A stretch of 64,000 nucleotides of DNA from Alkalibacterium pelagium (GCF_900109325.1 NZ_FNZU01000002.1:62001-126000), one strand, 5' to 3'; counted from the first letter of the stretch, positions 17,922-29,559 are shown. Translations and numbers: made by a program. The notes: generated by a model from the letters alone, not told the origin.

Positions 17922-20240
17922 TTAGTCTATTTCGTTTAAGGTAGCCATCAATTCGATAAAAGAACTGTAGACCAGCTTTTCTTCAACTGCGATCTGTTCC
18001 AGCCGTCTTTTATACGTCTTGGTGTCTTCCAATTTTTTCGGGGCCGGATCGGCAACGACACTCACCTTCCCATCCTCTATTGTAACAAATTCATTCTCTA
18101 AAAACACCATTAACATGAATTTAGCGACTTCTTTATCGATTTTAAGCTTAGTCACCAGTTCCCTGGTGTCTTTTGACAAATCGATCGTTTCCTTGATTCG
18201 CAGCCATTTATACAAAGCCGAGAACGTTGAATGTTTTGGCATACCTTTAAAATAATACTCATTCGGAGAATAAAGATACAAGTAGAAACACTGCTTCACG
18301 TAATTCCTGTACACAGTCCGGAAAAGTTCAAACTGGTCTGGCATATCAACAACAATAATTTTATTAGTGCTGCTGACCGAATATAACTCAGTGTTCGTGT
18401 CCACCAACTGACAGGTCGCATCTGGATGAACCTGTTCCTTCCACTTAGTATATACTGCTTTCTGGAAAAATAAATAATGACCCTTGGGATCCTGGAACAC
18501 TTCCGGCTTTAAAACGGACTGACGTTTGTCGATGACGATTTTTTCTCTGGACTTAAAGTCGACAGCCTGAATCTGAACTTTTCTGTTTCCATTCCATTCA
18601 TTGATCGACACATATCCAGCAACATCTATTTCCGGCTGGGATTTGAACACATCAAACCAGTCTGAGGCTCCAAATGCGATCAGATCCATTTTAGTGTTAT
18701 TTTTAGTAACGAGAGACTTCAAGTGATCCTGATTCGCCCCTATTAAGCGAGCTCCTTCAGGAATGACAGAAGAAATATTAAATAGAGGTTTTCTGTTATC
18801 CTGTCCGAAAGGTCTGAGCTGATCAAGTTCTGTGATCAGCTCAACGGATAGATCTTCCCATTCTGCCTTTACATCAATGGTCAGTTCAGTCTTCAGTTCC
18901 TTGTCTCCCGCCAGATTCTTCGCACTTTTCTGGAGTTCGACATGGAAGGCTTCCAGATTGGTCAACTCAAGACTGACGCCACAGGCCATTTCATGTCCAC
19001 CAAAACTGCTCAGCAGATGACTGGTCTGCTGCATGCAGTCAAACAGATTGAAACCGGACACGCTTCTCCCAGAACCTTTCATCATCCCGGTATCTTCTTC
19101 TACAGAAAATATAAGAGCCGGCTTTCCTGTTTTCTCAGTCACTTTACTGGCAACGATACCCAGCACACCTTGATGCCATTTTTCATCTTTTAACACAATG
19201 ACTTGATCATTTTGTTGTGCATCTACTCTAGATAATGCTTCTTCAGTAATCTGACTGACTATACTTTTTCTCTCGCTATTTTTTTCCAGGACTTTCCCGC
19301 TAAGCTCTTCTGCTTTTTCCTCATCAAATGTAGTAAGAAGATCAACAACCATGGTCGCATCACCCAAACGTCCCACAGCATTGATAGGGGGAGCAAGCTT
19401 GAAACCGATCGTTTCTTCATCGATATCTTCTCTGGTTATTTCAGCTTGTTTTAATAAGCTCAGCAGTCCAACTCTTTGGGTCTGCTTGATCAGTTTCAAG
19501 CCGAAATAAGCAAGCGCTCTGTTTTCATCGGTAAGAGACACTACATCTGCAATCGTACCGATCATAGCCAGTTCGATCATTTCTTCAGGCAGTTCTCCAA
19601 GAAGGGCTTGAGCTACTTTCAGACTGACTCCGGCCCCTGCAAGTTCCTTAAAAGGGTAACTGCCTTCAGGATGCTTAGGGTGGACGATACTGTATGCTTC
19701 TGGAAGGGTATCCGGGCATTCATGGTGGTCAGTCACAATCACATCGATTCCCAGATCATTCGCTCGGTTAATGGCATCATGTCCGGCGATTCCATTATCT
19801 ACAGTCACGATCAGTTCCGTTCCCTGGTCAATGAGTCGTTCAAATGCACTGACATTCGGTCCATACCCTTCTATAAAGCGGTTGGGAATAAAATAGTCGA
19901 CGTGTCCGCCGAGCATTTCAATCGCTTCATATAAAATAGTTGTACTCGTGACTCCGTCTGCGTCATAGTCGCCATATACTGTTATTTTCTGATGGAGCTC
20001 AATTGCTTTCTGGATCCGTTCGATTGTTTTATCCATATCTTTCAGTTCAAAAGGATCATGAAACCATTCCTCTGAAGGCGTCATAAAGTTAACGATATCT
20101 TCTTTAGTCGTCAGTCCTCTAGTCATACATAAGCGTATAAATGTTTTTGACTGGTTCATTTCATCAGCGAGATCCGCTATTGTCTGATCATCACCAATAG
20201 TATTACTTCGCCACACTGTTTCTGCTAGCACTCGATTCAC
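17922..20240 (-). CDS. recJ: Single-stranded-DNA-specific exonuclease RecJ
   Basis: RecJ is a 5'-3' single-strand exonuclease for recombination and mismatch or base-excision repair. The 772-residue protein carries YGDYDADGVTST (DHH motif I), VTDHHECPDTLP (the DHH motif), and a DHHA1 region with GSGRSVSGFNLFDCM and GGHEMACGVS. An OB-fold and the Firmicutes C-terminal extension follow. The full frame starts with GTG at 20240, but AGGAG fits better with the GTG four codons in (20231), so the start is uncertain by a few residues. apt follows. Confidence 0.95.
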   Translation of the reverse strand: MNRVLAETVWRSNTIGDDQTIADLADEMNQSKTFIRLCMTRGLTTKEDIVNFMTPSEEWFHDPFELKDMDKTIERIQKAIELHQKITVYGDYDADGVTSTTILYEAIEMLGGHVDYFIPNRFIEGYGPNVSAFERLIDQGTELIVTVDNGIAGHDAINRANDLGIDVIVTDHHECPDTLPEAYSIVHPKHPEGSYPFKELAGAGVSLKVAQALLGELPEEMIELAMIGTIADVVSLTDENRALAYFGLKLIKQTQRVGLLSLLKQAEITREDIDEETIGFKLAPPINAVGRLGDATMVVDLLTTFDEEKAEELSGKVLEKNSERKSIVSQITEEALSRVDAQQNDQVIVLKDEKWHQGVLGIVASKVTEKTGKPALIFSVEEDTGMMKGSGRSVSGFNLFDCMQQTSHLLSSFGGHEMACGVSLELTNLEAFHVELQKSAKNLAGDKELKTELTIDVKAEWEDLSVELITELDQLRPFGQDNRKPLFNISSVIPEGARLIGANQDHLKSLVTKNNTKMDLIAFGASDWFDVFKSQPEIDVAGYVSINEWNGNRKVQIQAVDFKSREKIVIDKRQSVLKPEVFQDPKGHYLFFQKAVYTKWKEQVHPDATCQLVDTNTELYSVSSTNKIIVVDMPDQFELFRTVYRNYVKQCFYLYLYSPNEYYFKGMPKHSTFSALYKWLRIKETIDLSKDTRELVTKLKIDKEVAKFMLMVFLENEFVTIEDGKVSVVADPAPKKLEDTKTYKRRLEQIAVEEKLVYSSFIELMATLNEID

Positions 20241-20271
20241 TCCTAGTCTGATTCACGTTCCTACATTATAA

Positions 20272-20315
20272 CAAAAAAACAGACACAATAAAGAAAGTCT
20301 TTACTGTGTCTGTTT
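20272..20315 (-). terminator. Terminator after degV
   Basis: AAACAGACACA (20278-20288) and TGTGTCTGTTT (20305-20315) pair perfectly and continue inward with a bulge. On the minus strand the stem is followed by seven T. It ends the obg-rnz-SDR-lapA-degV run. Confidence 0.9.
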
Positions 20316-20328
20316 CCTGATATTTCTG

Positions 20329-21192
20329 TTAGTCTAAAATCTGAACACCAATACCGATCAGACCAGGCCCAGTGTGGACACCCAGTGCAGGACTAACCTG
20401 ATCGAAGAAGAACTGTTCATAATCAGGAAGCTTGGATTTCAGCTCCTGTCTGATTGCCTCAGCTTCTTTAAGAGCGGTTCTGCCACCGTAAGCAACGGCC
20501 AGATTGTACTTTTTGGCTGTAGAAGCAAATTCTTCAACTAATTGAATAGTTTTATTCACAGACTTTGCTTTACCTCTAACTTTTGCTACAGTGTGATAGA
20601 TTCCATCTTCATTACACGTAATGATCGGTTTAAGGTTCATCATGCTTCCGAGAACTGATTGAACCAGACCGATTCTTCCGCCTTTCTGAAGGTACTCTAG
20701 TGTAGGCACATGGAAGAAAACTTTCGCTTTTTCTATACCCTTCTGAAGGTTTGCCTTGATTGTATCCCATTCAATATCTTTTGAGGCCTGAAGTGCTGCT
20801 TCCACAACAGAAAAACCTGCACCGATACCGATATTTTTAGTATCAAGAACAAAGATATCCAGCCCTTCGTACTGCTCAGCCACGATACGGACCATATTGT
20901 TCGTCCCACTGAGTCCGCTGGAAATTGTTACAGCCAGTACTTTCTCATATCCTTCAGCCTTAATTTCGTCGAACATTCCTTTAATCATTTCACCATCAGG
21001 AAGAGATGTTTTAGGAATTTCTTCACTCATGCGATCGTAAACTTCTTCTGCTGTAATATTTACTTTATCCACATATTCGCCGTCTTCAAAAATAATTTTC
21101 AACGGAATGACCTTGACATCATATGTCGTACGAATTTTTTCAGGTACATCTGAACCCGAGTCGGTTAAAATAGCAATTTTTTGTTTATTCAT
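20329..21192 (-). CDS. DegV family fatty-acid-binding protein
   Basis: DegV-type proteins bind a fatty acid between two domains. Some Gram-positive members (FakB) hand it to the kinase FakA for incorporation into phospholipid. The 287-residue protein starts with IAILTDSGSDVPEK, has TSLPDGEMIKGMF and TISSGLSGTNNM for the carboxylate pocket, LQKGGRIGL, and ends HTGPGLIGIGV, all family hallmarks. Whether it is a FakB cannot be decided here, as no fakA is in view. It is the last gene of the run before a strong terminator, 17 bases after the LapA-like gene. Confidence 0.9.
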   Translation of the reverse strand: MNKQKIAILTDSGSDVPEKIRTTYDVKVIPLKIIFEDGEYVDKVNITAEEVYDRMSEEIPKTSLPDGEMIKGMFDEIKAEGYEKVLAVTISSGLSGTNNMVRIVAEQYEGLDIFVLDTKNIGIGAGFSVVEAALQASKDIEWDTIKANLQKGIEKAKVFFHVPTLEYLQKGGRIGLVQSVLGSMMNLKPIITCNEDGIYHTVAKVRGKAKSVNKTIQLVEEFASTAKKYNLAVAYGGRTALKEAEAIRQELKSKLPDYEQFFFDQVSPALGVHTGPGLIGIGVQILD

Positions 21193-21209
21193 TTTTTCCC
21201 CTACCTTAT

Positions 21210-21515
21210 CTATAATTCGTCAGATTCATCTACAGTACTGTCGGATGCCCGCCTGCCTGATCGTGTTTTTTTGTCTGGCCGGGTCTGACTGTCTCTGGTT
21301 TTATCTTTTCTCTGATCTCTATAAACCTTTACAGTTGACAATAATGTAGCAATCAACGCTCCAAGCAGTACTGATCCGAATATGACAATAATGAGTGGCC
21401 ATTCTACGGTAGCAAAGCCGAAGTTTATAGGAACTGGGTCAACATTAAGCACTGAAAGAAAAGCGATTGCAAGGAAGAGAACAATTGCCCCCACCATGCT
21501 CCATTGCCTTTTCAT
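21210..21515 (-). CDS. LapA-domain (DUF1049) small membrane protein
   Basis: This is a 101-residue protein with two hydrophobic segments (about 5-25 and 38-60) and a basic, hydrophilic tail ending in SDEL. The segment between them, VLNVDPVPINFGFATVEWP, matches the LapA/DUF1049 pattern, as in B. subtilis YrvD near recJ. LapA proteins take part in lipopolysaccharide or envelope assembly in Gram-negatives; the Gram-positive role is unknown. I start it at 21515, with AAAGGAG 8 bases upstream. A longer frame of 124 codons lacks a ribosome site. It lies between an SDR gene and degV in the same direction. Confidence 0.8.
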   Translation of the reverse strand: MKRQWSMVGAIVLFLAIAFLSVLNVDPVPINFGFATVEWPLIIVIFGSVLLGALIATLLSTVKVYRDQRKDKTRDSQTRPDKKTRSGRRASDSTVDESDEL

Positions 21516-21593
21516 AAAGCTGATCTCCTTTCGGTTACCTCTTCTTATTTTCTTAAGAATACCATAACTTCGAGAGATTTTCATTACAGGTGT

Positions 21594-22385
21594 TTATTTC
21601 CTGTTAAACATCGTACGGACGATCTTGTCTCCAGTTTCAGGAAAAAGAGTGTAGACTTTAGATGCAGCATTTAATAACCTTGGCATGTTCACTTCTCTTT
21701 TTTGTTTGCCGATAGCATTAATCGTCTTTGAAGCGACATAGTCAACTGGCAGGACAACTGTACTGACATTCTTCAAATACTCTCCTTCAGGATCAAACTC
21801 ATCAAAGAATTCAGTATCTACTGGCCCAGGATTGACAGTTGTCACGATAATATTGTGATCTTTTAATTCAAGACGAAGGGTATTGCTGAATCCAATTACC
21901 GCGAACTTAGTTGCTGAATAGACAGCTGATTTAGGTGTTGCCACTTTGCCGGCAATCGAAGCAACGTTGATAATCTGACCGGACCTGTACTTAGCCATGT
22001 GTTTCCCAACGAGCTGAGACATGAGCATGAGACCCAGAACATTGACCTTAAACATGCGCTCAACTCTGGAAAAATCATAATCCAGAAATGTTTCTGTATG
22101 ACCAAATCCTGCATTATTGATCAGTACATCGATCTGTCCGATTTTGTCCGTGACATGCGCCACGGCACGTTCAACTGCATCAGTATCTGAGACATCAAGT
22201 GGGTAGACAAGTGCCTGAGCACCATACTTATTTTTGATGTCTTCTTTGATCTGCTTCAATTTGTCCGTTCGTCTCGCGCTGAGGATGAGAACGGCACCTT
22301 TTTCAGCTAGCTGATAGGCTAGTTCTTGTCCTATGCCTGAAGATGCGCCCGTAATCCATATCACTTTATCTTTAACTCTATCCAT
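21594..22385 (-). CDS. Short-chain dehydrogenase/reductase (YqjQ-like)
   Basis: This 263-residue oxidoreductase has the classical SDR fold. The cofactor motif [20 protein letters not shown] is at about 11-30, NNAGFG follows, and the catalytic Ser-Tyr-Lys is in [23 protein letters not shown]. An Arg just after the glycine motif region (SARRTDKL) suggests NADPH preference. The substrate is unknown. Its start overlaps the 3' end of rnz by 8 bases, the same rnz-yqjQ pairing as in B. subtilis, so it is cotranscribed with obg and rnz. Confidence 0.88.
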   Translation of the reverse strand: MDRVKDKVIWITGASSGIGQELAYQLAEKGAVLILSARRTDKLKQIKEDIKNKYGAQALVYPLDVSDTDAVERAVAHVTDKIGQIDVLINNAGFGHTETFLDYDFSRVERMFKVNVLGLMLMSQLVGKHMAKYRSGQIINVASIAGKVATPKSAVYSATKFAVIGFSNTLRLELKDHNIIVTTVNPGPVDTEFFDEFDPEGEYLKNVSTVVLPVDYVASKTINAIGKQKREVNMPRLLNAASKVYTLFPETGDKIVRTMFNRK

Positions 22386-23325
22386 CGATCTCCACTTCTC
22401 TCTTTATAGGAATAGATACTTCTGCCAGATCATTCATGACGTAAGATTCCGGGAAGCAGCGGCGCGCTTCCTTTTCCATCTCCTTGCTGTCAGCATAAAG
22501 ATAGCGTGCACTGATATGGGTAAGGAGCAGCTTTTTAGCCCCTGCTTCAAGCGCAGTTCGGGCCGCATCAATATTGGTAGAGTGGTTGTAGCTTCTAGCA
22601 AGTCCCTGGTCGTCACCTTTGAATGTACTTTCGTGAACAAGTACATCCGCATCACGGGCGAGCTCAACACTATTGTGTGTTTTCAGGGTATCACCCAGAA
22701 TTGTAACCACTCTTCCTTTTTGACTTGGGCCAATAAATGCTTTTCCATCCAGGACACGACCGTCATCTAATGTAACTGTTTTTCCTTGTTTGAGCTGACC
22801 GAACAAGGGGCCAAAGGGGACCCCAATTTCTTTCAGCTCTTCCGCCATCAGTTCACCTTCACGGTCTTTTTCCTGAATCCTGAATCCGAACGATGGAATC
22901 CCATGGCGCAACCTTTTAACAGTAACGATGAACTGGTTGTTTTCAAACAGCTTTCCTTCTTCAGCAAATTCTACATAGTCGATCGGGTACTTCACATGAG
23001 ATTGAGACAATTTCATAGACATGGAAACATATTGTCTGATCCCCGGCGGGCCATAAATGGTTAGAGGCGTATCGCCTCCTTGAAACGCTCTGCTGCTCAA
23101 AAGTCCAGGCAGACCAAAAATATGATCCCCATGCATATGAGTGATGAAAATCTTATCGATTTTTCTCGGTTTAACAGAGGTCTTCAGTATCTGATGCTGA
23201 GTTGCCTCACCACAGTCAAACAGCCAGATACTATTGAGTTCATCTAACAGTTTCAAAGCGATGCTGGAAACATTTCGGTGTTTGGCCGGTACTCCAGATC
23301 CTGTACCTAAAAATACTAAATCCAT
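22378..23325 (-). CDS. rnz: Ribonuclease Z (tRNA 3' endonuclease)
   Basis: RNase Z cuts the 3' trailer of tRNA precursors that lack an encoded CCA. The tRNA-Arg gene of this window is such a substrate. The 315-residue metallo-beta-lactamase-fold protein begins [20 protein letters not shown], has the zinc motif [15 protein letters not shown], a flexible arm ([13 protein letters not shown]), HESTFKGDD, and LLTHISARY near the end. It lies between obg (20 bases upstream) and the SDR gene (8-base overlap). Confidence 0.96.
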   Translation of the reverse strand: MDLVFLGTGSGVPAKHRNVSSIALKLLDELNSIWLFDCGEATQHQILKTSVKPRKIDKIFITHMHGDHIFGLPGLLSSRAFQGGDTPLTIYGPPGIRQYVSMSMKLSQSHVKYPIDYVEFAEEGKLFENNQFIVTVKRLRHGIPSFGFRIQEKDREGELMAEELKEIGVPFGPLFGQLKQGKTVTLDDGRVLDGKAFIGPSQKGRVVTILGDTLKTHNSVELARDADVLVHESTFKGDDQGLARSYNHSTNIDAARTALEAGAKKLLLTHISARYLYADSKEMEKEARRCFPESYVMNDLAEVSIPIKREVEIDG

Positions 23326-23344
23326 ATAACTATCCTTTACAGTT

Positions 23345-24697
<1,353 letters not shown>

Positions 24698-24746
24698 CTA
24701 ATTTTAATATGATATCTAATGACATGGCGACTATTTAATAATTTCA

Positions 24747-24778
24747 GAAAAAAAAACAGAGTAGATATATCTACTCTG
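24747..24778 (-). terminator. Terminator after the hemA-like gene
   Basis: A perfect palindrome of 22 bases, with CAGAGTAGATA (24757-24767) as one half, is followed on the minus strand by ten T. It lies 53 bases beyond the hemA-like stop and insulates obg. Confidence 0.92.
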
Positions 24779-24831
24779 AAAAAATGTCTCACTGTATAAG
24801 GTCTCAATATTGAATCTTTAGACCTGCTGAT

Positions 24832-25956
24832 TTATTTTTCTGCTGACGCCATTTCTTTGATCGGCTGCAACTTTTTTACGGCAGGAAACTGCTGGCATTC
24901 CTGTATTTCATTGTATCTGTTCATATACTGTCCTGTCGCAACGGATATAAGCTCGTCGAAAGCTGTCTGTGCTGCCTCCATCGTCTCAGTATCGTACTGT
25001 TTTTTACTCTCATCCGAGATATGCTTGTAAGTAAGTGACGCATACCTCGAAAACACTGTCTCATCCTGAGCAGTACTGAAGTCGAAGATCAGCTGTTTCT
25101 TTGCGGTAGGACGCATTTCAAACATGTCCTGCAGCAGCTCTTCAGAAATGCAGTTGTGGTGTTCACAGGTACCAATAAGGAGAGCATCTGCCTTAGCCAG
25201 TCTGTAAAGGAACTGACTGGCATCAACGAGATGAATCAGTTTCGTCAGGTTCTGCTGATTTGTAATAGTCAACCATCTTTTTAATTCTTCGACAGATCGT
25301 TCAGTCTGTTCATTTCGGTAAAGAACAGTAAGGGAGCCGAATTCTGAACCTGAAAAATGCTTGATGATCTGATTTGTAAGGTCTTCACTGCCAATGACAC
25401 AATAGTGATGATCCTTAGAAGGTTCAAGCGAACAGCGGATCGAACGGACGGCTCGGGCAACGTGGCCTTGAAGCAAAGGTCTGATCGACTCTTTTTCACA
25501 CAATTCTAGAGAAAAGTCAACAGCAATTTTAAACAGCATCTGCAGGACAGGTCCGGCAGTCTGTTCTTCAACTGCATCCATGAGCGCCTGATCGATGATA
25601 TCTACTGGTTCATAGGAATGATGTTCAGCCGTTTCTACGTTGCTGGATAAATTCAGGAGATGCCTGACGACATCTTCATTAAACTTGCTGTATGTTTCGA
25701 GAATAACTTCTTCCAGCATTTTATCTGTATAGTGAGACAGATAACGGAGAAGATCTCCATGTTTGAAATCTTTCTCATCTACATACAAATAGTATTCATT
25801 CCTGTTTTCCGTAACAAGCAGCACAACTTCACTTACTCCATCGAATGCATGAATATCGTGTAGATGTTCTCTTCTGGATGCACGGGTCAGACTGTACTTG
25901 TGAATATCGTCAGAAGAGACGGTATCTCTATTTACCCCATACATTAAAAGTTTCAT
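24832..25956 (-). CDS. Degenerate glutamyl-tRNA reductase (HemA) homologue, probably not catalytic
   Basis: The 374-residue product resembles HemA along its length but has lost its active-site features. The N-terminus [18 protein letters not shown] matches the family's GVxxxxAP start. [16 protein letters not shown] matches the family's TCNRTE(I/V)Y, with Glu50 in place of the catalytic cysteine. [18 protein letters not shown] matches the helix region LFKQAV. The LGETQILGQ motif is gone, and the Rossmann glycines GAGxMG read [22 protein letters not shown] and [10 protein letters not shown] follow the nucleotide-domain pattern. It overlaps ysxC by 4 bases, exactly where B. subtilis has hemA, but no other hem gene follows. 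It is intact and terminated, so a new role is possible. Confidence 0.72.
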   Translation of the reverse strand: MKLLMYGVNRDTVSSDDIHKYSLTRASRREHLHDIHAFDGVSEVVLLVTENRNEYYLYVDEKDFKHGDLLRYLSHYTDKMLEEVILETYSKFNEDVVRHLLNLSSNVETAEHHSYEPVDIIDQALMDAVEEQTAGPVLQMLFKIAVDFSLELCEKESIRPLLQGHVARAVRSIRCSLEPSKDHHYCVIGSEDLTNQIIKHFSGSEFGSLTVLYRNEQTERSVEELKRWLTITNQQNLTKLIHLVDASQFLYRLAKADALLIGTCEHHNCISEELLQDMFEMRPTAKKQLIFDFSTAQDETVFSRYASLTYKHISDESKKQYDTETMEAAQTAFDELISVATGQYMNRYNEIQECQQFPAVKKLQPIKEMASAEK

Positions 25957-26558
25957 TCTGTCTCATCCCTTACATACGTCAAAATCTCATCCCAGATTTC
26001 CTTCCGCCCTTCTCGAGTCATAGAAGAAAACGTGAACAGCTTGTCGCCAGGTTCGATTTCAAGTGTTTTTCTGATAATGCTTGAATGCTTGTTGTATTTT
26101 GATTTCTTTATTTTATCCGCTTTTGTAGCGACAATCAGTACAGGGATATCATAATACTTATATAAATCATACATTTGAATATCCTGCTCAGTCGGTTCGT
26201 GTCTGAAGTCGACTAAAAGGATTCCTAGTGCCAGTTCTTTTCTGGTAGCAAAATAATCAGTCATCATTCTGCCCCATTTGTTCTGTTCTGCATTAGATAC
26301 TTTAGCGTATCCATATCCAGGTACATCAACGAAAAAAAGTTCATTTTCTATATTAAAAAAGTTAAGCGTGCGGGTCTTCCCGGGTTTACCCGATGTTCTA
26401 GCTAGTTTTTTTCGATTGACCATAGTATTGATGAATGTCGATTTACCTACGTTAGAGCGTCCCGCGAGGACTATTTCAGTTAAACCATCATCCGGATATT
26501 GAGAAGGAGATACGGCACTTATGGTGATGTCAGCATGTTGGATCTTATCACTATTCAT
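25953..26558 (-). CDS. ysxC: Ribosome biogenesis GTPase YsxC/EngB
   Basis: YsxC (YihA/EngB) is a small essential GTPase for 50S assembly. The 201-residue protein has [14 protein letters not shown] (G1), GKTRTLNFF (G2), [12 protein letters not shown] (G3), and ATKADK (G4). GGAGGAG lies just before the ATG. The clpX-ysxC-hemA order of Bacillus is kept, without lon. Its stop overlaps the start of the hemA-like gene by 4 bases, so the two are coupled. Confidence 0.96.
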   Translation of the reverse strand: MNSDKIQHADITISAVSPSQYPDDGLTEIVLAGRSNVGKSTFINTMVNRKKLARTSGKPGKTRTLNFFNIENELFFVDVPGYGYAKVSNAEQNKWGRMMTDYFATRKELALGILLVDFRHEPTEQDIQMYDLYKYYDIPVLIVATKADKIKKSKYNKHSSIIRKTLEIEPGDKLFTFSSMTREGRKEIWDEILTYVRDETE

Positions 26559-26594
26559 TTTTTTCTCCTCCAGTTACATAATTAATCAATTGTT

Positions 26595-26603
26595 AGTATA
26601 TCA
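26595..26603 (-). promoter_or_regulatory. Extended -10 promoter of ysxC and the hemA-like gene
   Basis: On the minus strand TGA plus TATACT (AGTATA at 26595-26600 on the plus strand) forms an extended -10 about 37 bases before ysxC. The -35 is weak (CTTTAA at 17 bases). Upstream, GTAACA (26641-26646) and TGTTAC (26660-26665) are exact inverted repeats that might bind a regulator. Confidence 0.5.
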
Positions 26604-26696
26604 TACTTATTTGATTTTTAAAGTCTTTTGTTATAAACAGGTAACAAATGACAAGTTAATGTTACAAAAAAATGACTGACCATTAGCTGTCATCCA

Positions 26697-26742
26697 AATA
26701 AAAAGACCTCCAAAAACAGCTCAAGCTGTTTTGAAGGTCTTT
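26697..26742 (-). terminator. Terminator after clpX
   Basis: Outer arms AAAGACCTCC and AGGTCTTT enclose AACAGCT/AGCTGTT, making a long stem between 26702 and 26742. On the minus strand it is followed by TTTTTATTT. It begins about 10 bases after the clpX stop. Confidence 0.9.
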
Positions 26743-26752
26743 GCTAGTTTAA

Positions 26753-28006
26753 TTAACTTACTTTCTGCCCGTCTTCATCATAAAAGATAGGATTCATCTG
26801 CGTTTCTACCGTTTCTTCAGTAATAACGACTTTCTTGATGTCCGGTCTGCTTGGCACTTCAAACATAATGTCCATCATGATGCTTTCAATGATTGATCTC
26901 AGACCACGTGCACCAGTGTCTCGTTCGATTGCCTTTTTACCGATTCCACGAAGAGCCTGCTCCTCAAAATCAAGTTCTACCTCATCAATCTGCAGCAGTT
27001 TTTTATACTGCTTGACCAGAGAATTTTTAGGCTTCGTCAGAATTTCGACCAGATCGTCTTCATTCAGCTTTTCAAGTACAGCTGTAATCGGGAGACGACC
27101 GATAAACTCAGGAATCAGACCATATTTCAGTAAGTCTTCAGGAATGATCTGCTGCATGATGCTCTGCTTCTCGTCCGCTTCTTTACGCTTGCTTGCTGCA
27201 CCAAATCCGATCACTTTATCCCCAAGACGATTTTTCACGATTGTTTCTATACCGTCAAAAGCTCCTCCTACAATAAAGAGGATATTAGTCGTATCGATCT
27301 GGATCAGTTCCTGATGCGGGTGCTTTCTGCCTCCTTGAGGGGGAACACTTGCAGTCGTTCCTTCGAGTATTTTCAGCAATGCCTGCTGAACACCTTCACC
27401 ACTGACATCTCTGGTAATTGAGACATTTTCCGACTTGCGGGCGATTTTATCGATTTCATCGACATAAATGATTCCGCGTTGTGCCAGCTCTACATCGTAA
27501 TCGGCTGACTGGAGCAGTTTCAGTAGAATGTTTTCAACATCTTCTCCAACATAGCCCGCTTCAGTCAGATTCGTTGCATCAGCTATTGCAAAGGGAACAT
27601 TCAATATACGCGCAAGTGTCTGTGCCAGGTACGTTTTACCTGAACCAGTAGGACCGATCAGACAGATGTTACTTTTCTGAAGTTCGATGTCATCTTCTGT
27701 GTCTTCATCTAGACTATTGATACGTTTGTAATGATTGTATACCGCTACAGAAAGAGCCTTTTTAGCTGCTTCCTGACCGATAATATACTCATTCAGTATT
27801 TCTCGAATCTCATGAGGCTTAGGAACGTTCATTTCACCGTCGAATGACTGCTTGCTGAACTCTTCTTCCATAATTTCCTGGCATAAGTCCACACATTCAT
27901 TACAGATATAAACGCCAGGACCTGCCACGATTTTTTTTACCTGCTCCTGTGATTTCCCGCAGAATGAACATGAGATATTTCCTTTTTGATCGTCATCGTT
28001 AAACAT
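26753..28006 (-). CDS. clpX: ATP-dependent Clp protease ATP-binding subunit ClpX
   Basis: ClpX is a hexameric AAA+ unfoldase that feeds substrates to ClpP. From the ATG at 28006 the product has 417 residues. It has an N-terminal zinc-binding domain with CSFCGKSQ and CNECVDLC, Walker A GPTGSGKT, Walker [11 protein letters not shown], the ClpP-contact loop in VIGFGA, and sensor 2 [11 protein letters not shown] prefer this start because GAGGTG lies 8 bases upstream, while a start seven codons earlier does not have one. It follows tig by 95 bases, the common tig-clpX order. Confidence 0.97.
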   Translation of the reverse strand: MFNDDDQKGNISCSFCGKSQEQVKKIVAGPGVYICNECVDLCQEIMEEEFSKQSFDGEMNVPKPHEIREILNEYIIGQEAAKKALSVAVYNHYKRINSLDEDTEDDIELQKSNICLIGPTGSGKTYLAQTLARILNVPFAIADATNLTEAGYVGEDVENILLKLLQSADYDVELAQRGIIYVDEIDKIARKSENVSITRDVSGEGVQQALLKILEGTTASVPPQGGRKHPHQELIQIDTTNILFIVGGAFDGIETIVKNRLGDKVIGFGAASKRKEADEKQSIMQQIIPEDLLKYGLIPEFIGRLPITAVLEKLNEDDLVEILTKPKNSLVKQYKKLLQIDEVELDFEEQALRGIGKKAIERDTGARGLRSIIESIMMDIMFEVPSRPDIKKVVITEETVETQMNPIFYDEDGQKVS

Positions 28007-28101
28007 AGGCACGGTCACCTCTCTCATAGCCTAATAAGATTTTATGAATTTATGAAAAACGGGAATGCACGTTAGGCATTCCCATTTACATTTAAGAAGT
28101 T

Positions 28102-29412
28102 TTACGCTTCGTCTGACTCTTCTGCTGCTTCAAGTGTTTCTTTAGCAGTTGAAGTGATCAGGTCAATTGCTTTTTTCAATGAGATGTCTCTGTTAAGAAG
28201 GTCTGGAGACAGTACGCTACGTACCTGGTCTTCAGGCATGTTGTACTGCCCAGCCAGATCAGAGATTTCTTTTTCCATATCTTCTTCAGTTGCATCAAGG
28301 TTCTCAGCTGCAACAATCGCTTCAAGTACCAAGTTAGTGCGTACGTTGAATTCTGCATCGCCTTCGAACTGTTTGTGAAGATCCTCTTCTGTAGAGTTTG
28401 TCATCTGATAGTACATTTCAGGAGAGATGCCCTGCTGTTTAAGATTATTCAGGAACATATCCATCTGACGGTGTACTTCTTCATGAGCCATCTCATGAGG
28501 GATTTCTTCAATTTTCGCATTTTCTACTGCTTTTCTGATTGCTTCATCGTCTCTGGCATCGTCAGCAGCAGTAGTTTTGCTTTCTTCAAGCTCTTTGCGG
28601 ATTTTCTCTTTCAATTCATCCACTGTTTCTACGTCTTCATCAAGATCTTTAACGAACTCATCGTCAAGTTCAGGCAATTCTTTCACTTTAACTTCGTGAA
28701 CCTTGACCTTAAATACAGCTTCTTTTCCAGCAAGCTCGTCTGAGTGATACTCTTCAGGGAAAGTAACTGTAACGTCTTTCTCGTCTCCTGCTTTAACGCC
28801 AACTAGCTGATCTTCGAAACCAGGGATGAATGAGTTAGATCCAAGAACTAGTGAGTGGTTCTCACCTTTTCCACCTTCAAATGCTTCATCGCCAACGAAT
28901 CCTTCGTAATCGATGACAACAGTATCTCCTTCTTCTGCTGCATCTTCTTTAATAGTCAGTTCAGCAAGGCTCTCACGACGGCGATTCAGCGCTGCATCTA
29001 CGTCTTCTTCAGAAACGTTACGGTCCTGTTTAGCCACTTCGATTTCTTTGTACTGTCCAAGCTCAACTTCAGGTTTAAGAGTGACTTCAGCAATCAGTTC
29101 CCAATCCTGGTTCTTTTCAACTGATTTGATATCAATATTGGGTTGAGCTACAGGTTCGATGTCAGCTTCCTGAACAGCTTTAGAATAAGCTGCAGGCAGC
29201 AAGTCGTTAAGCGTATCTTCGTAAAGTGCAGCTTCACCATACATCTGGTTGAAGATACGGCGTGGCACACGTCCTTTACGGAAGCCTGGTACGTTCAAGC
29301 TTTTCTGAACTTTCTTGAATGTTTTATCCAGTCCTTTTTGTACTGTTTCCTGATCGATCGTGAATTCCAGACGGCCTGTTGTAGCACCAGTTTTTTCAAA
29401 AGTTGTTTCCAT
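28102..29412 (-). CDS. tig: Trigger factor
   Basis: Trigger factor is a ribosome-bound chaperone and prolyl isomerase acting on nascent chains. The 436-residue protein has the ribosome-binding signature VPGFRKGRVPRRIFNQMYG in the N-terminal domain, a central FKBP-like domain (GDTVVIDYEGFVGDEAFEGG), and a long helical C-terminal domain with an acidic tail. The start has a GGAGGG site and a vegetative promoter about 100 bases upstream. clpX follows. Confidence 0.97.
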   Translation of the reverse strand: METTFEKTGATTGRLEFTIDQETVQKGLDKTFKKVQKSLNVPGFRKGRVPRRIFNQMYGEAALYEDTLNDLLPAAYSKAVQEADIEPVAQPNIDIKSVEKNQDWELIAEVTLKPEVELGQYKEIEVAKQDRNVSEEDVDAALNRRRESLAELTIKEDAAEEGDTVVIDYEGFVGDEAFEGGKGENHSLVLGSNSFIPGFEDQLVGVKAGDEKDVTVTFPEEYHSDELAGKEAVFKVKVHEVKVKELPELDDEFVKDLDEDVETVDELKEKIRKELEESKTTAADDARDDEAIRKAVENAKIEEIPHEMAHEEVHRQMDMFLNNLKQQGISPEMYYQMTNSTEEDLHKQFEGDAEFNVRTNLVLEAIVAAENLDATEEDMEKEISDLAGQYNMPEDQVRSVLSPDLLNRDISLKKAIDLITSTAKETLEAAEESDEA

Positions 29413-29515
29413 GTATAATTACCCTCCGAATTGATTAGTCTGCTAGCAATCGTCATTATTTCCAACTCTGTGAAAATAACCCTGTTCACTATTTTTTATT
29501 TAAACATACTTAATT

Positions 29516-29544
29516 ATCATACAATATTTAATGGCTAATGTAAA
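29516..29544 (-). promoter_or_regulatory. Promoter of tig
   Basis: On the minus strand TTTACA (29539-29544) and TATGAT (29516-29521) are separated by exactly 17 bases. The leader to tig is about 95 bases. No CIRCE or CtsR-type repeat was seen. Confidence 0.65.
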
Positions 29545-29559
29545 CCGCGGAAGCTTAAT

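Noticed and set aside
26835-27314. Plus-strand frame of 159 codons opposite clpX
   Set aside because: Antisense shadow of clpX with Ser/Arg-rich composition and no independent support.
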